A DNA stretch of 64,000 nt from Corythucha ciliata (GCA_038030265.1 CM075939.1:16969253-17033252); one strand, 5' to 3'. Positions 32,043 to 43,845 are shown, numbered from the stretch's first letter. The notes: a model not told the origin generated them from the letters alone. Program-made: numbers and translations.

Positions 32043-34448
32043 ATATCATACGCCTAGGAAATTTCCTTATTGACAAACGCGTGAAACGCCAGACAATTTT
32101 AATGGGACATAGAGAGACGACGAAGTTTGCAAAATTTGTGCGCCGAAACCGGATCATCTGAACATGTCTGGCAAGGGTCATTTCGTACTATTTGGATGCT
32201 CGGCTCTCGGAATATCTCAATGCCAGACAAATCGGAAGGAACACTGAATAGATGCGAAAGGATAAACTGCCATAAAATCGCTCGCTCGCTGGAGTTGTAT
32301 GGCTTAATTACTAATAATATTAATAACATTTTATTGAAATCGAAAAATAAATTCTCCCGAACGAGCTAATTTCGTCGCTCGCAATGCCCTAGAAAGCGAA
32401 ATTGAACGAATTTCTGAACTACTCGCTTATCCTTCAGTCTATTCGTGCGGGTGTGTCCTCCGACGACGTGTTCGAAAAACCGGAAAAATTCGTTGAGGCG
32501 GTAAAAATGGCTGCAGGCCATATAATTTGGTGGTCTTGCGATCTTCTCCCACCGTGCTTGAAATGCAAAAAAAAAAACTTGTCGAGGGCCTTGAACCATG
32601 TTCTTTATTGCATATCCACTGATTTGCATGGGTGCCGTTTAAATGCTCTCTGAGATGAGGCCCTCCTTCAGGTAAAAACAAGATATAATGCAAACATCTG
32701 AGAATCAAACTCCTCCATCAAGTTTGGTATTTTGTTTGTTTAACGTTAATTTATTCTGATAATTAAAACTTTGTTTTCTATATTAAGCACGCCAAACATT
32801 GCCATTATAGAGAGAATGTTGCAATTTAATAGTGATCTTTTTCCGTGTAAAGATTGCGAAACCCAATAATTAACTATATAGCAAGAGCTAAAGGAAGCAA
32901 TTACAGAGCAAAATTAGTTTGAAGTTGTCTCTTGACTTGTCACTCGCCCACCTATTACAATCTCCACCGGTAAGTTAAGTGGGCACACGATGCATGGATG
33001 GTTCGGATGGAGCCCCTATGACAAGTACTTGAAGAAAAAAGTAGGTCTGTGCAGGTTCATTTAGAACGTTGTCACCCAATTTCCAACACGGAACCGATGA
33101 GTTGCATCCCATGAAGTGCCGTTCTTCTTTCTTTTCTTCACTCTTGGCGTGAATCCCGGGCTCTGTCAATAATTAACCGCGAAAAATTCATGGCAAACAT
33201 TTTGTACTGTAGGTGCTTCTCTCGGTTTTGTGTGATGTGACCCTTAAAATTTCATTTTTGGGATGATAAATCGATTTTAAAAAAGCCCGTTTTATATACT
33301 CTTACGTAAGTGTTCAAACTTGAATAGGCTCAACTTGAAAAAAAACAAGAATTCGATGGGAGTTTCGATATCATCGGAATTGGAAATATGAAGAGGACAT
33401 TCAATATTTTAATGAGTAATTTAGGAGCATTTCTACACTTGAATGGAAGGGATAATTATATTTCCGGCACATTTTTTTTTTCTCGCTCACACGCCTGCCT
33501 GGCCTAAAGGTCTGAAGCATCAGGTTACGTAACTCCCTTCAAGCATGCCACTAGGTTTCATGAGTCAATGCACTGCAATTTCATAATAGCTCTTAATTTT
33601 CACCAATATTAGCGTCATTTTTACAAACAATTTCACGGTATCCTTTTATTGCTATTTTAAAAAAATAAAATAAATGGCAAACGGGTTTACGTCGCATTTT
33701 CACCGTCAAAACAAAAATATATTTTTTAGGAGATATAAATTTCTCACTTACCCAATTTCAAATCGTCACTCATCCGGTAAGTCGTGCTCTCACCCGTTCC
33801 GACTTAATTTTCTTTAAAAAATCAGTTTCAAATACTAGATAATGTTCTCCCTTTTTCAATAAATTATACGTATTTTTTGTCTAGATTGAAAAATCAAAGA
33901 GACCGCGATGCACCCTTGACTCTAACTAGATCTTTCGCGGTTCAACTAAAACGACTGGTTGAATAGAGGAAGGGCACAAAATTCAATGGAGAGAAAAAAA
34001 GAGCAAAAACTGGCCGGTTTTCTCACACGGTGAGAGCCTGCGTGCTTTGGGATATGAAAGAAAAGAAGAGAGGGCTCGTTGCTTAGAAGACTTGATATTT
34101 CTCTTTGGGAGGAGTGGTGGTGGGTTGGAGCAAATGGATCTTAAAAGATTAAAATTTATTTATGAGGGAGGCCCCTTAAAAAAAATGTATAAATAAAAAA
34201 TAAATATGAACCCAATTCAAAGACATCATTCACTATTTGAGGCATTCTAAGTAGTTTCTACTGAACTTCAGGCTTAGCCTACTTTGGTCAACAAGTAGTT
34301 ACGTAACGCGTCAATGTGCAACAACAAAAAAACTTCTGAAGGGATTGAAGGTGGTAATCATTATCATTTAATTCATTTTGTACAGGTCTGTTTCGATCGG
34401 TAAAAAGTGACATCAGGTAATTTATCAACATTTTTATTATCGTTATTA
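32043..34448. other. No gene seen
   Basis: A 2.4-kb stretch with short open frames on both strands around 32099-32708 and 33169-32975. None shows conserved motifs, a signal peptide or joinable exons. AT content is high around 33.3-33.9 kb. Confidence 0.3.
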
Positions 34449-34704
34449 GGGAGTTATTGCATAACCGTCTGACGGTTAACGTTAACGGTTATGTGACGTC
34501 ATGATAAGCGTGAAATTCAGATTTTTAGTTTAAGCGTAAATCACAAACGTTTAAAGTCCAGTATTTGAAGCAATTAAGTGCATCTATGCCCTACCATGTG
34601 TTCATATTTTAGCGTAACTATTATTTGCAATAACTCTTTTTCCACCGACACAAACGGCTACGCTTAAGGTGACGTCACACACAGACGGCTATGCAATAAC
34701 TCCC
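34449..34704. mobile_element. 256-bp MITE with ~25-bp inverted ends
   Basis: Ends GGGAGTTATTGCATAACCGT and its near-inverse ACGGCTATGCAATAACTCCC, with GTGACGTCA in both subterminal regions. The AT-rich centre has no coding potential. Confidence 0.7.
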
Positions 34705-35230
34705 TATTAACACTGGAAACGGAAGTAACGCACTTAAATATACACGATTTTGGGTGATAACCTTAATAGGGTGAAATCTAAATTGTTGGTGGGAAGAGAG
34801 ATGAAGGAGTGGACAAGTTTTTGTTGTTGGCATTTCATACATTCCATTTATAATCGCAAAAACTTGAATCCACAGAAAAAAAACGAAAAGTCCATTAAGA
34901 AAACCTATAATTTACGAAAAATATGCACCGAGGCGTGGGGTCGGCTAAGGCAAAAAGCCATTCCGCAGTGCAGCTTGGGAGGCTTTTAATTTTTTTTTTT
35001 TTTTTTTTTTTTCTGAAGAAGAAGAAGACCCCTTCTCTTTATTCACAAAACTCTTACAAGAATAATATAGCAGCTTACAATACTTTAACAAACCCTAACA
35101 TACTCTTACAATACAGCCACAAAACTCTTACAATAACAGAAGGGCTTTAGGCACCTCCAGAGGCATACGCCTTTATGTGGGAGTTGCCATCACGAAAGCC
35201 AATTTCTCGATTTTGGCTAATTCAAGGACA
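34705..35230. other. No gene seen; poly-T tract
   Basis: A poly-T run (about 34988-35012) is followed by GAAGAAGAAG and repeated ACAAAACTCTTACAA words to 35140. This may be the reverse-oriented tail of a retroposon. Confidence 0.3.
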
Positions 35231-35535
35231 AACCTCTTTGGCTTCTTAAAACAACAACCTATTCTTTCGGTTGCGGGCTGTATCAAAACCCAAAAGCGAA
35301 CCTTGCTCGTCAGAAATAGTATTTTACAGGGTGAATTATAGGCTCCTGAACAAAGGCCAACTTAACGGACTTCACGCGCTTAAATTCCAAATTTGCATGT
35401 TGTTGGCTCAATTAAAACTGATTTCGCTGATCGGGCTATTTTTAGAAACGAAATTTCCCGGTGCAGCCCAGATCAAAACCTATGTCATGAAATTGGCTAC
35501 TTTAAAACACAAATATTTTCAAGGTCAATGGGCTT
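35230..35535. repeat. Degenerate ~32-bp array, TTGGCTAATTCAA units
   Basis: Loose units such as ATTTTGGCTAATTCAAGG and GAAATTGGCTACTTTAAAAC recur. The hairpin element at 35536 interrupts the array. Confidence 0.45.
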
Positions 35536-35790
35536 ATTCTACATATAATTCTCAAATTTCCGCAACGGAAAATGGAAGGAGGGCGTAGGGAGGTACCCTG
35601 TTGATGTGGTTTTTACGATACCTGTAGATAAAAACTTCGGGAGTTTTACGTCTCGTAGGAAAAGTAAAGAAAAAATAATAAATATTTCCGTTATTATCAT
35701 AGTTATAATCGTAAAAACTATGGCAGGGCACCTCCCTATACGCCCTCCTTCCACTTTCCGTCGCGGAAATTTGAGAGTTATATGTATAAT
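35536..35790. mobile_element. ~255-bp hairpin element with GGTACC-GTTG-TTTTTACG inner arm
   Basis: Inverted arms begin ATTCTACATATAATTCTCAA. Inner arm sequence GGAAGGAGGGCG, GGGAGGT and TTTTTACG is shared with 51015-51268 although the outer arms differ. The overlapping open frames on both strands are shadows. Confidence 0.7.
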
Positions 35791-35809
35791 CAGCCCCCAG
35801 ACCTCTCAA

Positions 35810-36235
35810 TAAAACCAATATCGCGGGGCTGGCTCATCAAAAAAAAATACCTCGCTGGTTTAGTCCACTCGAAAAGTCAACTTCACAGGTCTGCCTCCTT
35901 TCAAATAAAAAAATCTCGAAAGGTTGACTCTCTCAAAAACGATTCCGTGGGGTTCGATGTCTGATTAAACAAGAATCACTGGGTTGGCTCATTAAAAACC
36001 AGTTTCGTGGGATGGGATAGGTCATCCAAAAATACAATGTCGCATCATCAAATAAACAATTTCGCGCGGTTGCAAGCTGTGGCAAGCAAGTTCACGGGGT
36101 CGACTCATTCAAACATCCAATTCCACTGATTTGACTATTACTTGGAAGTAACAATTTCAAGGACTTACCTCTTTCAAAATCCATATTTCGCGAGTTTGGC
36201 TCCTTGAAAAATGAAACTCGAGGCTTAGGACCATG
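35810..36235. repeat. Degenerate ~32-bp array, GGTTGGCTCATTAAAAACC family
   Basis: About 12 units of the type CGCGGGGCTGGCTCATCAAA are readable. Same family as 12.3 and 43.2 kb. Confidence 0.6.
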
Positions 36236-36349
36236 AGAGACAGAGAGTAAACCTCAGAAAGCGCTGCCACTTCGTGCTTGCTGGAGCCCCATTTGGAAAT
36301 AGGGTGGGTCATGCGCCCCATTCCAACTATCCAACGTTCCATTGTAAAA

Positions 36350-37210
36350 GTGTCACGTGCGCATTTTCTCAATTTCAGTTGTGAATTAGCACTTTTCCTC
36401 AATTTCAGCCATGAATTAGCGATTTTTTTCTCTTTAAACCATGAATGGGGAACTTGCACATTTTCAAGCACTGGTGTTTCTTGAAAAGTGCTCTTCCACA
36501 ATGCTATTGCTTACATTAAACATTGAAATCAATCAAGGATTTATTTGGAGCGGATTTTTAAAAATTTTGAGTGGGGATTTGATGACGTCAACTCTTGTTT
36601 AAAGAAATGGATGGTGTGAGGAAGAGGGGGGTAGACACATTTTCAGGGGGACAATTTTTCTTGTTATTTGTAAACAAAAAATGTAGAGTGCCCTAATCAC
36701 ATGCTTCAAAAGTAGGGCGTACCATCTATCCCCTCTTGAAGAACTTTGAAATTTATTTAAAAATCACCAAATTCACCAATCGGGCTGCAACTACCGTTGA
36801 TATCCTTCTGTCCATGTGCCAATTCACCGGTATACTTTTCTCCCAAATCGGACCCCGCCGATAATTGTATACCGCAAGTTCCCCATTAGCCAGTTTGATA
36901 AACTATAGCCATAAATTAGCTCTTTTTCTACATTTTAGCCGCGAACGCATTTTTTCAATTTCAGGCACGAATTATGGGTTTTCCGCAATTTTAGATACGG
37001 AGTAGCTTAAGTAGAATTGGCGTTTTCTACGGTTAAGCAACGAGTGAGCGCTTTTTTTTTATTTTAGCTGCGTATTGGTGCTTTTTCTCTACTTCAGCCG
37101 CAAATTAGCGTTTCTAAATATTAGCCGCAAATCGCTTTTTCTGAATTTTAGCAGTGAATTAGCCCTTTTTATCGCAAATAAGCCCTTTTTCTCTATTTTA
37201 GCTGAGAATG
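36350..37210. repeat. Degenerate ~30-bp array, GTGAATTAGCG family (interrupted)
   Basis: Units at 36350-36450 and 36890-37210 match the 13.6-kb family (TTTCAGCCATGAATTAGCG, TTTTTCTCAATTTTAGCC). Between them 36490-36890 is unique. Confidence 0.65.
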
Positions 37211-37450
37211 AGTGTTTTTCTCAATTTTAGCCTCGAATCAAATCAAATTCTCATTGGTTTTTCCAAAACCATGACTCTTTCGAAACCAATTTTGTGCGTT
37301 TGGTTCGTTCAAATTTCGATTTCGCATGACTTCCGCTCCCCTTTTACTCCCAAATTTCGTGAAATTGTCTCCTTTAAAACGCAATTTCGGGGATTTTTGA
37401 TTAATAAAAAACCTGATATCGAGCGTTTTTGGCTCTTTCAATTTTAGTTG
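37211..37450. repeat. Array transition: GCGAATTAGCG units to TTTGGTTCGTTCAAA units
   Basis: Units change within one stretch from the GAATTAGCG type to the CGTTTGGTTCGTTCAAATTT type. The two families may be related or simply adjacent. Open frames here follow the repeat. Confidence 0.4.
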
Positions 37451-38798
37451 CAGCCCAATAGCTCGTTCACCAAGCTACGCCGTTGACATGAAGAGATACA
37501 GCCTGCGGGACCAAAAACAGCAGCATCTTGTGTGTGGAAAGCCCTTATTCGTCTGATCGAACCTCAGTTTCGATTTTCCGATTCCTTGTTTTAAGAAACC
37601 AAGACCAGAGGCAGATCATAAGATTTGCTGAACTTGTGATGCTCTTTTATTAGGGGGGGGGGGTTCCTTATTATTCCTAAATTATATTTTTCTCTATTAG
37701 TCTCGACAACTGACGTTTCACTAGCGTATAGCTGTTATTGGCGTTTCATGTCTCCAAGTCAGCTATGTCGGATCGGCGAAAGAATGTGCATGAGTGGTGG
37801 GAGGCCATAAGCCCGCTTTTTCCCTCTCTTAACGTCGTTCTATATTTCTCCTCTTATTATCAAACTACTGCAACCAATAACAGAGAGTTTTACCGATAAA
37901 ATAGGAGAGGCTCCTCTCAGGTGATGGTGTGGTAGCGGTAAGTCATATGGGTTTAGGGAAAGGAGAGAGGGTGATTTCATGCACATTCTTTCACCGACCC
38001 GACTATAAGTAACCAACACCCGCAATGAGAGCAATAAAGGAGGTTTTTCGTATCAAATGCACCCCCCTCCCCCCTACATAACAACATTATTTAGGCCATC
38101 GCGACCTCTTCGATGGTGCTGAAAATGAGTGTTTCATGTAGTCGCTGGTTGATACGCGGTTTCATCAAATTCAAAATTTTGGTTCCTCAAAATTTGGAAC
38201 CTACCCGGTGAAATTTTCTACCCCCCTTCTTCACTTCGTATAACCAGGTTATTTTGACGCCCTTTAATGCGTTCAGATAATAACTTTAGTAGGCAAATTT
38301 GGTGTGCTCAATTCAGTAGTAAAAGTCATTCATGGGTGGATTCTTCATTACTTCCTCTACTCTCTGGTAATCCTCTTCAACCCCTTCCTCGTCCTCCGGC
38401 TAGCCTTTTCATCACTCATTCTCACAGAAACGTCCTTGCATGATTAGCAGGGTGTTGAACATTTCAGCCCAACTTTCCGACAGGAGCAACGAGATTTCAT
38501 GCACCCCTTTATGAACACACGTGTATAAAGTGTTACACGATAGTAATGATGAATCCCGGACAATGTGGCTCAGCCACTCCTGACAGGTGTGATTAGGCTG
38601 AAGGCTTTGGTTGGTAGGACCGGGCCACTACTTATTCAAAAAGCAGTTCAAGTTAGGTAGGTACGCTGAGTTCAAAGCATTTCTATTTTGCACTAAAGGG
38701 TGTACGACAAGTCGCTGCTCCTGACAGAAATACAGGCCTGAAATGTTCAGTAGCAAAGGACATTCCTGCAAGGTTCCAACCCCCCTCCCCCCCAAGAG
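37451..38798. other. No gene seen
   Basis: A G run lies near 37654-37663. The minus-strand frames at 38034-37840, 38930-38628 and 38946-38683 are unsupported. Confidence 0.3.
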
Positions 38799-38799
38799 A

Positions 38800-38990
38800 T
38801 GTGCACTTCTCCAGATGGTGAGTTGGAAGCTGGAGATGACCCAGAGGAACTGAATACAGAGAAAGATCCAAAGGAAGTGATTGAAGAGGGTGAAGAAAAA
38901 TTGAATGGAGAAAGTTTCCAAGAACCTCAAGAAGAGGAAGAGTCATGTGCCTCCATGACCGTACCAGCCGTTAAAAGAAGCAGAAGCGAA
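38800..38990 (+). other. Coding-like acidic segment (possible exon or captured gene fragment)
   Basis: A plus-strand frame starting MCTSPDGELEAGDD reads a Glu/Asp-rich stretch (EELNTEKDPKEVIEEGEEKL) followed by a basic patch (KRSRSE). The composition resembles a disordered charged protein segment rather than random sequence. The 38989-39830 foldback starts right after it. No upstream or downstream exon is evident. Confidence 0.25.
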
Positions 38991-39830
38991 TTAAAGGGTT
39001 GCCAGAGTTTTGCGGTCCGGAGGTTTGCGATCACTATAAAAAAAGGATAATCCTATACCTGTAAAGGATAGTAGAAAGAAATGCCTTGGAGAACTGCGGT
39101 CATGTCTCTACCCAGCCTATAGCTCACCCCACCTTCTGTACAATCGTTCCACTGCCGTAGGAACACACAGCTTTGAAAACAATGAGATTGCTTGGTAGGT
39201 CGAGTTGAACTTCTAGGGACCAGTTTGGGAAGCTACAGTTATGCTATTAAAGTTTCGGTCCGTGAATAGGAATGAAGGGACAACTGGACAAGGGAGTAGG
39301 GTTTTCATCAGTTCTTGTTCGCCAAAATATAAGTAGAGTTCTGAGCTACACCTTTAGATAACAGTTAGTATTTAGTAACTGTGTACCAACATGCAATCAC
39401 TTGATTGACTCGACTTTTTCGAAAAAGCGAATGTGACTGACTGTTGCAAACGGATGTTGCGGAGAACGCTCTTGAGTCATTTTATTGGTTTACAATTCGA
39501 TAACATCCTAAAATCTAGAGAAATAAGTCACTTCATTCCTATTCAAGGACTGAAAGACTGAAACTTTTAGCATAGCTATAGCATCCCTAACTAGTCCCCA
39601 GAACTTCGACTCCACCAACCAAGCTTATTTCATTGATTTCAAAGCTGTGTGTTATAATGATAGTGGAACGATTGTACAGAAGGAAAGTTGAGCTATAGGT
39701 TGGAGAGACACACGACCGCAGTTCTCCGAGGTATTTCTTTCTGCTACCCTTTGCAGGTGTAGGATTATCCTTTTTTTAAGGTGACCGCAAACCTCCGGAC
39801 CGCAAAACTCCGGACACCAATTAAAGACCG
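38989..39830. mobile_element. Foldback element with ~270-bp inverted arms
   Basis: AATTAAAG then TTTTGCGGTCCGGAGGTTTGCG on the left is inverted at the right end (CGCAAACCTCCGGACCGCAA). The arms continue through AGGATAATCC, GGAGAACTGCGGTC, ACAATCGTTCCACT and ACACACAGCTTTGAAA with several mismatches. The loop is about 39265-39560. Confidence 0.75.
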
Positions 39831-40020
39831 CCAGTTTAATACATTTCATTATTAATAATGGCCATCTTTGACTCGAGCTTTAATAGAAGCATCATCCAAA
39901 CGCATGAAGGGCGACAAAATAACCAGGGTAATATGGTCATGGTACGGTACATACGATAAATATGTATAGCCCAAAAGGTAGCAGCAAATTTCAAAAGGTG
40001 GGTACTAGTTTTGAGTAAGT
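39831..40020. other. No gene seen
   Basis: Short unique spacer. Confidence 0.25.
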
Positions 40021-40465
40021 ATAGCTTGAATAATACCTCTTAAAAATACGCGGTGCTTTATTAAATCTCAGTATGAGTGGAGAACAATTTTTAAGGGGGG
40101 GAGGCATGCATTTTTATCGATTCTGCCAAGATTCAACATGTCAGAAGAAGAAGAAGAAGAAGAAGAAGAAGAAGAAGAAGAAGAAGAAGAAGAAGAAGAA
40201 GAAGAACTGGTTAAGTGGATTTTTGAAAAAGTGGAGAGAAGTGGCGTTATTTGATCGGCTGTATGTAAAAGTATCTAAAATATTACCGCTTTGAAATACG
40301 CAAATCTTCTACAAGTCTGGTAGAAGAACAATGTTTAGGGAGGGGGCATCGATTTATATAAATTCTGCCAAGATTTACCGCTTAAAAGAATTGTCCAACG
40401 GGCTTTTTGAAAAAAAGAAGAAAAATGGTATATTTGATAGGCCGTAAAAATTAGAATAACCTACC
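40021..40465. repeat. Degenerate ~255-bp tandem repeat with GAA microsatellite
   Basis: Two units share AATACGC, GAACAATTTTTAAGGG or similar, ATTCTGCCAAGATT and GGCTTTTTGAAAAA-like words in order (40021-40280 and 40281-40465). The first contains (GAA)n at 40144-40206. The start of the unit recurs at 41018-41110. Confidence 0.55.
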
Positions 40466-41017
40466 GATATCAATATTCTTTTCTTTTTTTTCAATCGACG
40501 GAGAATTCGATCCTTTTCAATTGAGAGTAGGGTGTTCTTAACTGTTCGATGCACCCTTTTCGAGCAATATGCAAAAAACCAAAATGAAAGCTCAAGGTTT
40601 TTGACTGCACAAACTTGGATGACACCTCTCTAGGACATATTGAAGGTATTTAATTGGTTTCCAGCTTGCCCGTAATTATTTCGATAGGTCGACTTAATTT
40701 TACTGGCCTAAGACGCGATGTTTATGGTACTCGTGCCATATCTGCCTCCTTCCCCCCTCTTTGGCGTATCCACTAGTGACTACGACACACAGTATTAATA
40801 AAAATAATCCTGCAGTATTGAACTAATTGAATAATTGCCTCACCAGGGGACAGGAGTGGTCATCTTGTTGTAAATAATCAGTTCCCTGGAATTTATATGA
40901 GCTCCTAAGATTCCTTGACCCAGAAACAATGTCAAAGTCCGTACAGATTTTCATGAAACTATAAACCTGGTTTTTGCTACCATAAAGAAGACTATAGTAA
41001 ACCAAATTGGGTACATA
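40466..41017. other. No gene seen
   Basis: Unique sequence; minus-strand frames at 41005-40823 and 41142-40951 are not supported. Confidence 0.3.
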
Positions 41018-41110
41018 TAGCTTGAATAATACCTCTTAAAAATACGCAGCGCTTTATTAAATATCTGCATGAGTGGGGAACAATTTTTAAGGGGGGGGGG
41101 GAGGCATGAA
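41018..41110. repeat. Repeat of 40021-40112
   Basis: About 90 bp beginning ATAGCTTGAATAATACCTCT match 40022-40112 with a few differences and a longer G run (41090-41101). Confidence 0.75.
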
Positions 41111-41280
41111 TTCATGAGGAATGAAAATTCACTAGAATACATAGAATATAAGAAGCAGCCTCATTTTTTTCGGCTTATTCCCTGCAACTTGTTTGTATAG
41201 GTACCTAATTAATAATTAATGAAATATAAGGTGACATCTTCGAACACAAACTTCCTCAGTTTCGAGGACACTAAACTTTG

Positions 41281-41415
41281 GGCCGTATTCAGAGACCTTC
41301 CTTAACTTTAAGGCCTCCTTAAAGTGCTTCAAAACAGGTGGTATAATCTAATAGACCGTATGATCTTTGCACAACTTAAGTTAAGGCTCTGATAAGGAAG
41401 GTCTCTGAATACGGT
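41281..41415. mobile_element. ~135-bp hairpin element, GGGCCGTATTCAGAGACC termini
   Basis: The ends GGGCCGTATTCAGAGACCTT and AAGGTCTCTGAATACGG are inverted. Inner arm CTTAACTTTAAGG pairs with CTTAAGTTAAGG. Core GGTGGTATAATC. Termini resemble the GGGCCYTATTC ends of the other hairpins. Confidence 0.75.
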
Positions 41416-42335
41416 CATTTATCTTCATTAAGGCTCGTTTTTGAGACCGAGCCTTTGAGTTATTTCTTTGAAATGAATAAATTAAAATACTTTAATTAGA
41501 TACACTTTATCCAATACCTAAACCGCGTTCATTCAATGACTGGCCAACTGGTATCAAGATAGATGAAATCAGAACAGAAGCTGAATATTCGACTAGATTA
41601 TTGGGAAACCGTGCCCGTTCAATAATTTTCATCGTCACCTTAATATTTGACAACGTGATGCTCATTGAGCTAAATTCGATTAAAGCAGCGGTGACTCTTT
41701 GGGTGAGGCAAGTTAGGCGATGCGTTGTCAAAAAAAAAAGAGGAAAACATAATTTAAAATGCTCCTGCAAAGCCTTGATTTTGTGGGATGCGAATAAAGC
41801 GGTCAAGTACCTTAGTATGCAGCTCACAATGCTTTCGTGTCGTGATAATTAGCCGATCCTGTTGTGGTGTGATGTTGCGACGGGGGACCTGTAAACTTAT
41901 CTAAAAAATGTTCGGTGAGTTTCCATGAGCACTCTTGAAACTCATCACCCAGAAACAAGTCGAAAAAAAATACTCGCCACTTTACAGATAATGAACATCG
42001 GCAACGTCGCAAGCCCACAAACAAGTTTGAAACTCGTTAGCTTAGAGCAATGGTTCTCAATCTTTTCACGGTCACGCCCCCCTTGGAACATGAAAATTTG
42101 TTGCCCACCTCCCTCAATTACAGACATCTTAAAGGCCCAAAACCACGAAAAGCTTCGATTTCGGTCAAACCACGAAGGAACGCACCCGTTTTTGATCACT
42201 TGCACACTTTTCAGATTGTATAAAAAACGTCGAAAACTCGTAAGTGCAATAAAGAGCCTACATAAAACCACAGTAAAGCTCCAATCGGAACCAAACTACA
42301 AAACCCCGAAGGCCCCAACCCCAACACAGTACAAT
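41416..42335. other. No gene seen
   Basis: Overlapping open frames on both strands (41507-41827, 41601-41852, 41925-42386, 42271-41945) show no conserved motif. The region leads into the 17-bp array. Confidence 0.3.
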
Positions 42336-42339
42336 GAAC

Positions 42340-43055
42340 CCATAAGGACCAACCAAAGCCATGGTTCAACCCCAGCGAAACTGTAATTACAGTAGAACCT
42401 CCAACGACAGCAACGTTTCAAGCACAATGAAATGCCCAGCCACAGCAAAAGTCCAACCACAGCGAAGTTCCAAACACTGCCAACGTCCAACCGCAGCCAA
42501 GCTCAAATCACAGCAAAGGTCCAACTACTGCAAAGGTCCATCTACAGCCAAGTTCAAACCATAGCAAAATTCCAACCACAGCAAAGTTCGTATACCACTG
42601 CAAAGGACCAACCACAGCAAAGGTCCAATCCAATCACAACAAAGGTCCAACCACAGCAAAATCCCAACCACAGCAAAATCCCAACCACAGCAAGGGTAGA
42701 ACCCCTGCGAAGGACCAACCACAGCAAAGCTCCAACCAATGCAAAGGTCCAACCACAGTCAAGTTTAAACAACAGCAAAATTCCAACCACAGCAAAGTTC
42801 GTACCACTGCAAAGGACCAACCACAGCAAAGCTCCAACCAATGCAAAGGTCCAACCACAGTCAAGTTCAAACCACAGCAAAATTCCAACCACAGCAAAGT
42901 TCGTACCACTGCAAAGGACCAACCACAGCAAAGGTCCAACCACAGCAATGGCCCAACCACATCAAAGGTCCAACCACAGCAAATGCCTAACCACAGCAAG
43001 GGTCGAACCACTGCAAAGGACCAACCACAGCAAAGGTCCAACCACTGCAAAGGTC
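42340..43055. repeat. 17-bp tandem repeat with 102-bp higher-order unit
   Basis: The unit is AAAGGTCCAACCACAGC (17 bp) with common variants (AAAATTCCAACCACAGC, AAGGACCAACCACAGCA). From 42713 a 102-bp super-unit (6 x 17) starts at GACCAACCACAGCAAAG and repeats at 42815 and 42917. Because 17 is not a multiple of 3 and the unit has no stop in any frame, long open frames appear on both strands (for example 42432-43130). They are not evidence of coding. Confidence 0.9.
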
Positions 43056-43089
43056 TGCAAAAACTGCACAGTGCACATTCTCGTGGGTT

Positions 43090-43680
43090 GGCTCGTCAAA
43101 GGACCAATTTCGCGGTGTTTTGTAGTTTAAACCCTCATATCTTGAGGGCTTATAGCTATTCATAAAACAAAATTCTCGGGCTTTCATGGGTTCAGCTCCT
43201 TAAAAACCCGCAATGTCGTGGGTTTAGCTCAAGAAAGAGCCATTTTCGGGGTGCTTGGTAATTTAAAAACGAAATCAAGCGTTTCGCCCATCCTGGAAAA
43301 AACCCCCGGGTAATTTGGCTCACTTAAACACCAATTTCGTAGGGCAAAGACACTATAAAAACAATACCACGAGGTTTTAAGTCACTGAAAAATGCAACGT
43401 TGAACGATTTAATATCTCGAAAAGTTGAAAAGTCAATTTTGCGGGTTTCTGTAATCAAAAATCAATTTTGCGGGGTTCGACTTCGAGAAGCCAATGTTGC
43501 GGGCCTGGCTCTTTATGAAATCAATTTTGTGGCTTTTGGCTCTTCAAAACAACGTTTTGGCGGGTTTGACTCTTTCAGAAAATCAAAATATCGCAGGTTC
43601 AGCCCTCTCGGTAAACCAATTTTGTGGGTTTTGAGTTTTGGGTCTTCATAAAAGATTAATTTCTCGGGGTTGGCCACACG
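43090..43680. repeat. Degenerate ~32-bp array, GCGGGTTTGGCTCTTTAAA family
   Basis: About 15 units such as ATTTTGCGGGGTTCGACTTC and AATTTTGTGGCTTTTGGCTC occur after the 17-bp array. Confidence 0.6.
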
Positions 43681-43839
43681 GGGATGTGCGCCCTGTCAAA
43701 ATCCTTCCAGCGTTTGCTAGGGGTGTTGGGTAGGGGAGAGCGTCGCGTGGAGTTGTGACTGGTGATTGGATCACATTGTCACTATATAACTCGGGTACCG
43801 TAGAATCTGGGCTTGCTTCAGATGAGGAACAAACAAGTT

Positions 43840-43845
43840 TTTATT
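43840..43845 (-). promoter_or_regulatory. Polyadenylation signal AATAAA of the large minus-strand gene
   Basis: TTCAATAAAAAC on the minus strand lies ~110 nt beyond the stop codon at 43957-43955 and is the first AATAAA downstream. Confidence 0.5.

Noticed and set aside
32366..32708. Overlapping frames on both strands at 32.4-32.7 kb as a possible gene
   Set aside because: No motif, no splice pattern, and neither frame is better than the other.
40144..40206. Poly-Lys open frame at 40073-40294
   Set aside because: It is produced by a GAA microsatellite within a degenerate non-coding repeat.
42432..43130. 232-residue plus-strand open frame with repeated TAKVQPQ-like peptide, and long minus-strand frames opposite
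   Set aside because: The frames follow from a stop-free 17-bp repeat, appear in several frames and on both strands, and lack a start context or other support.
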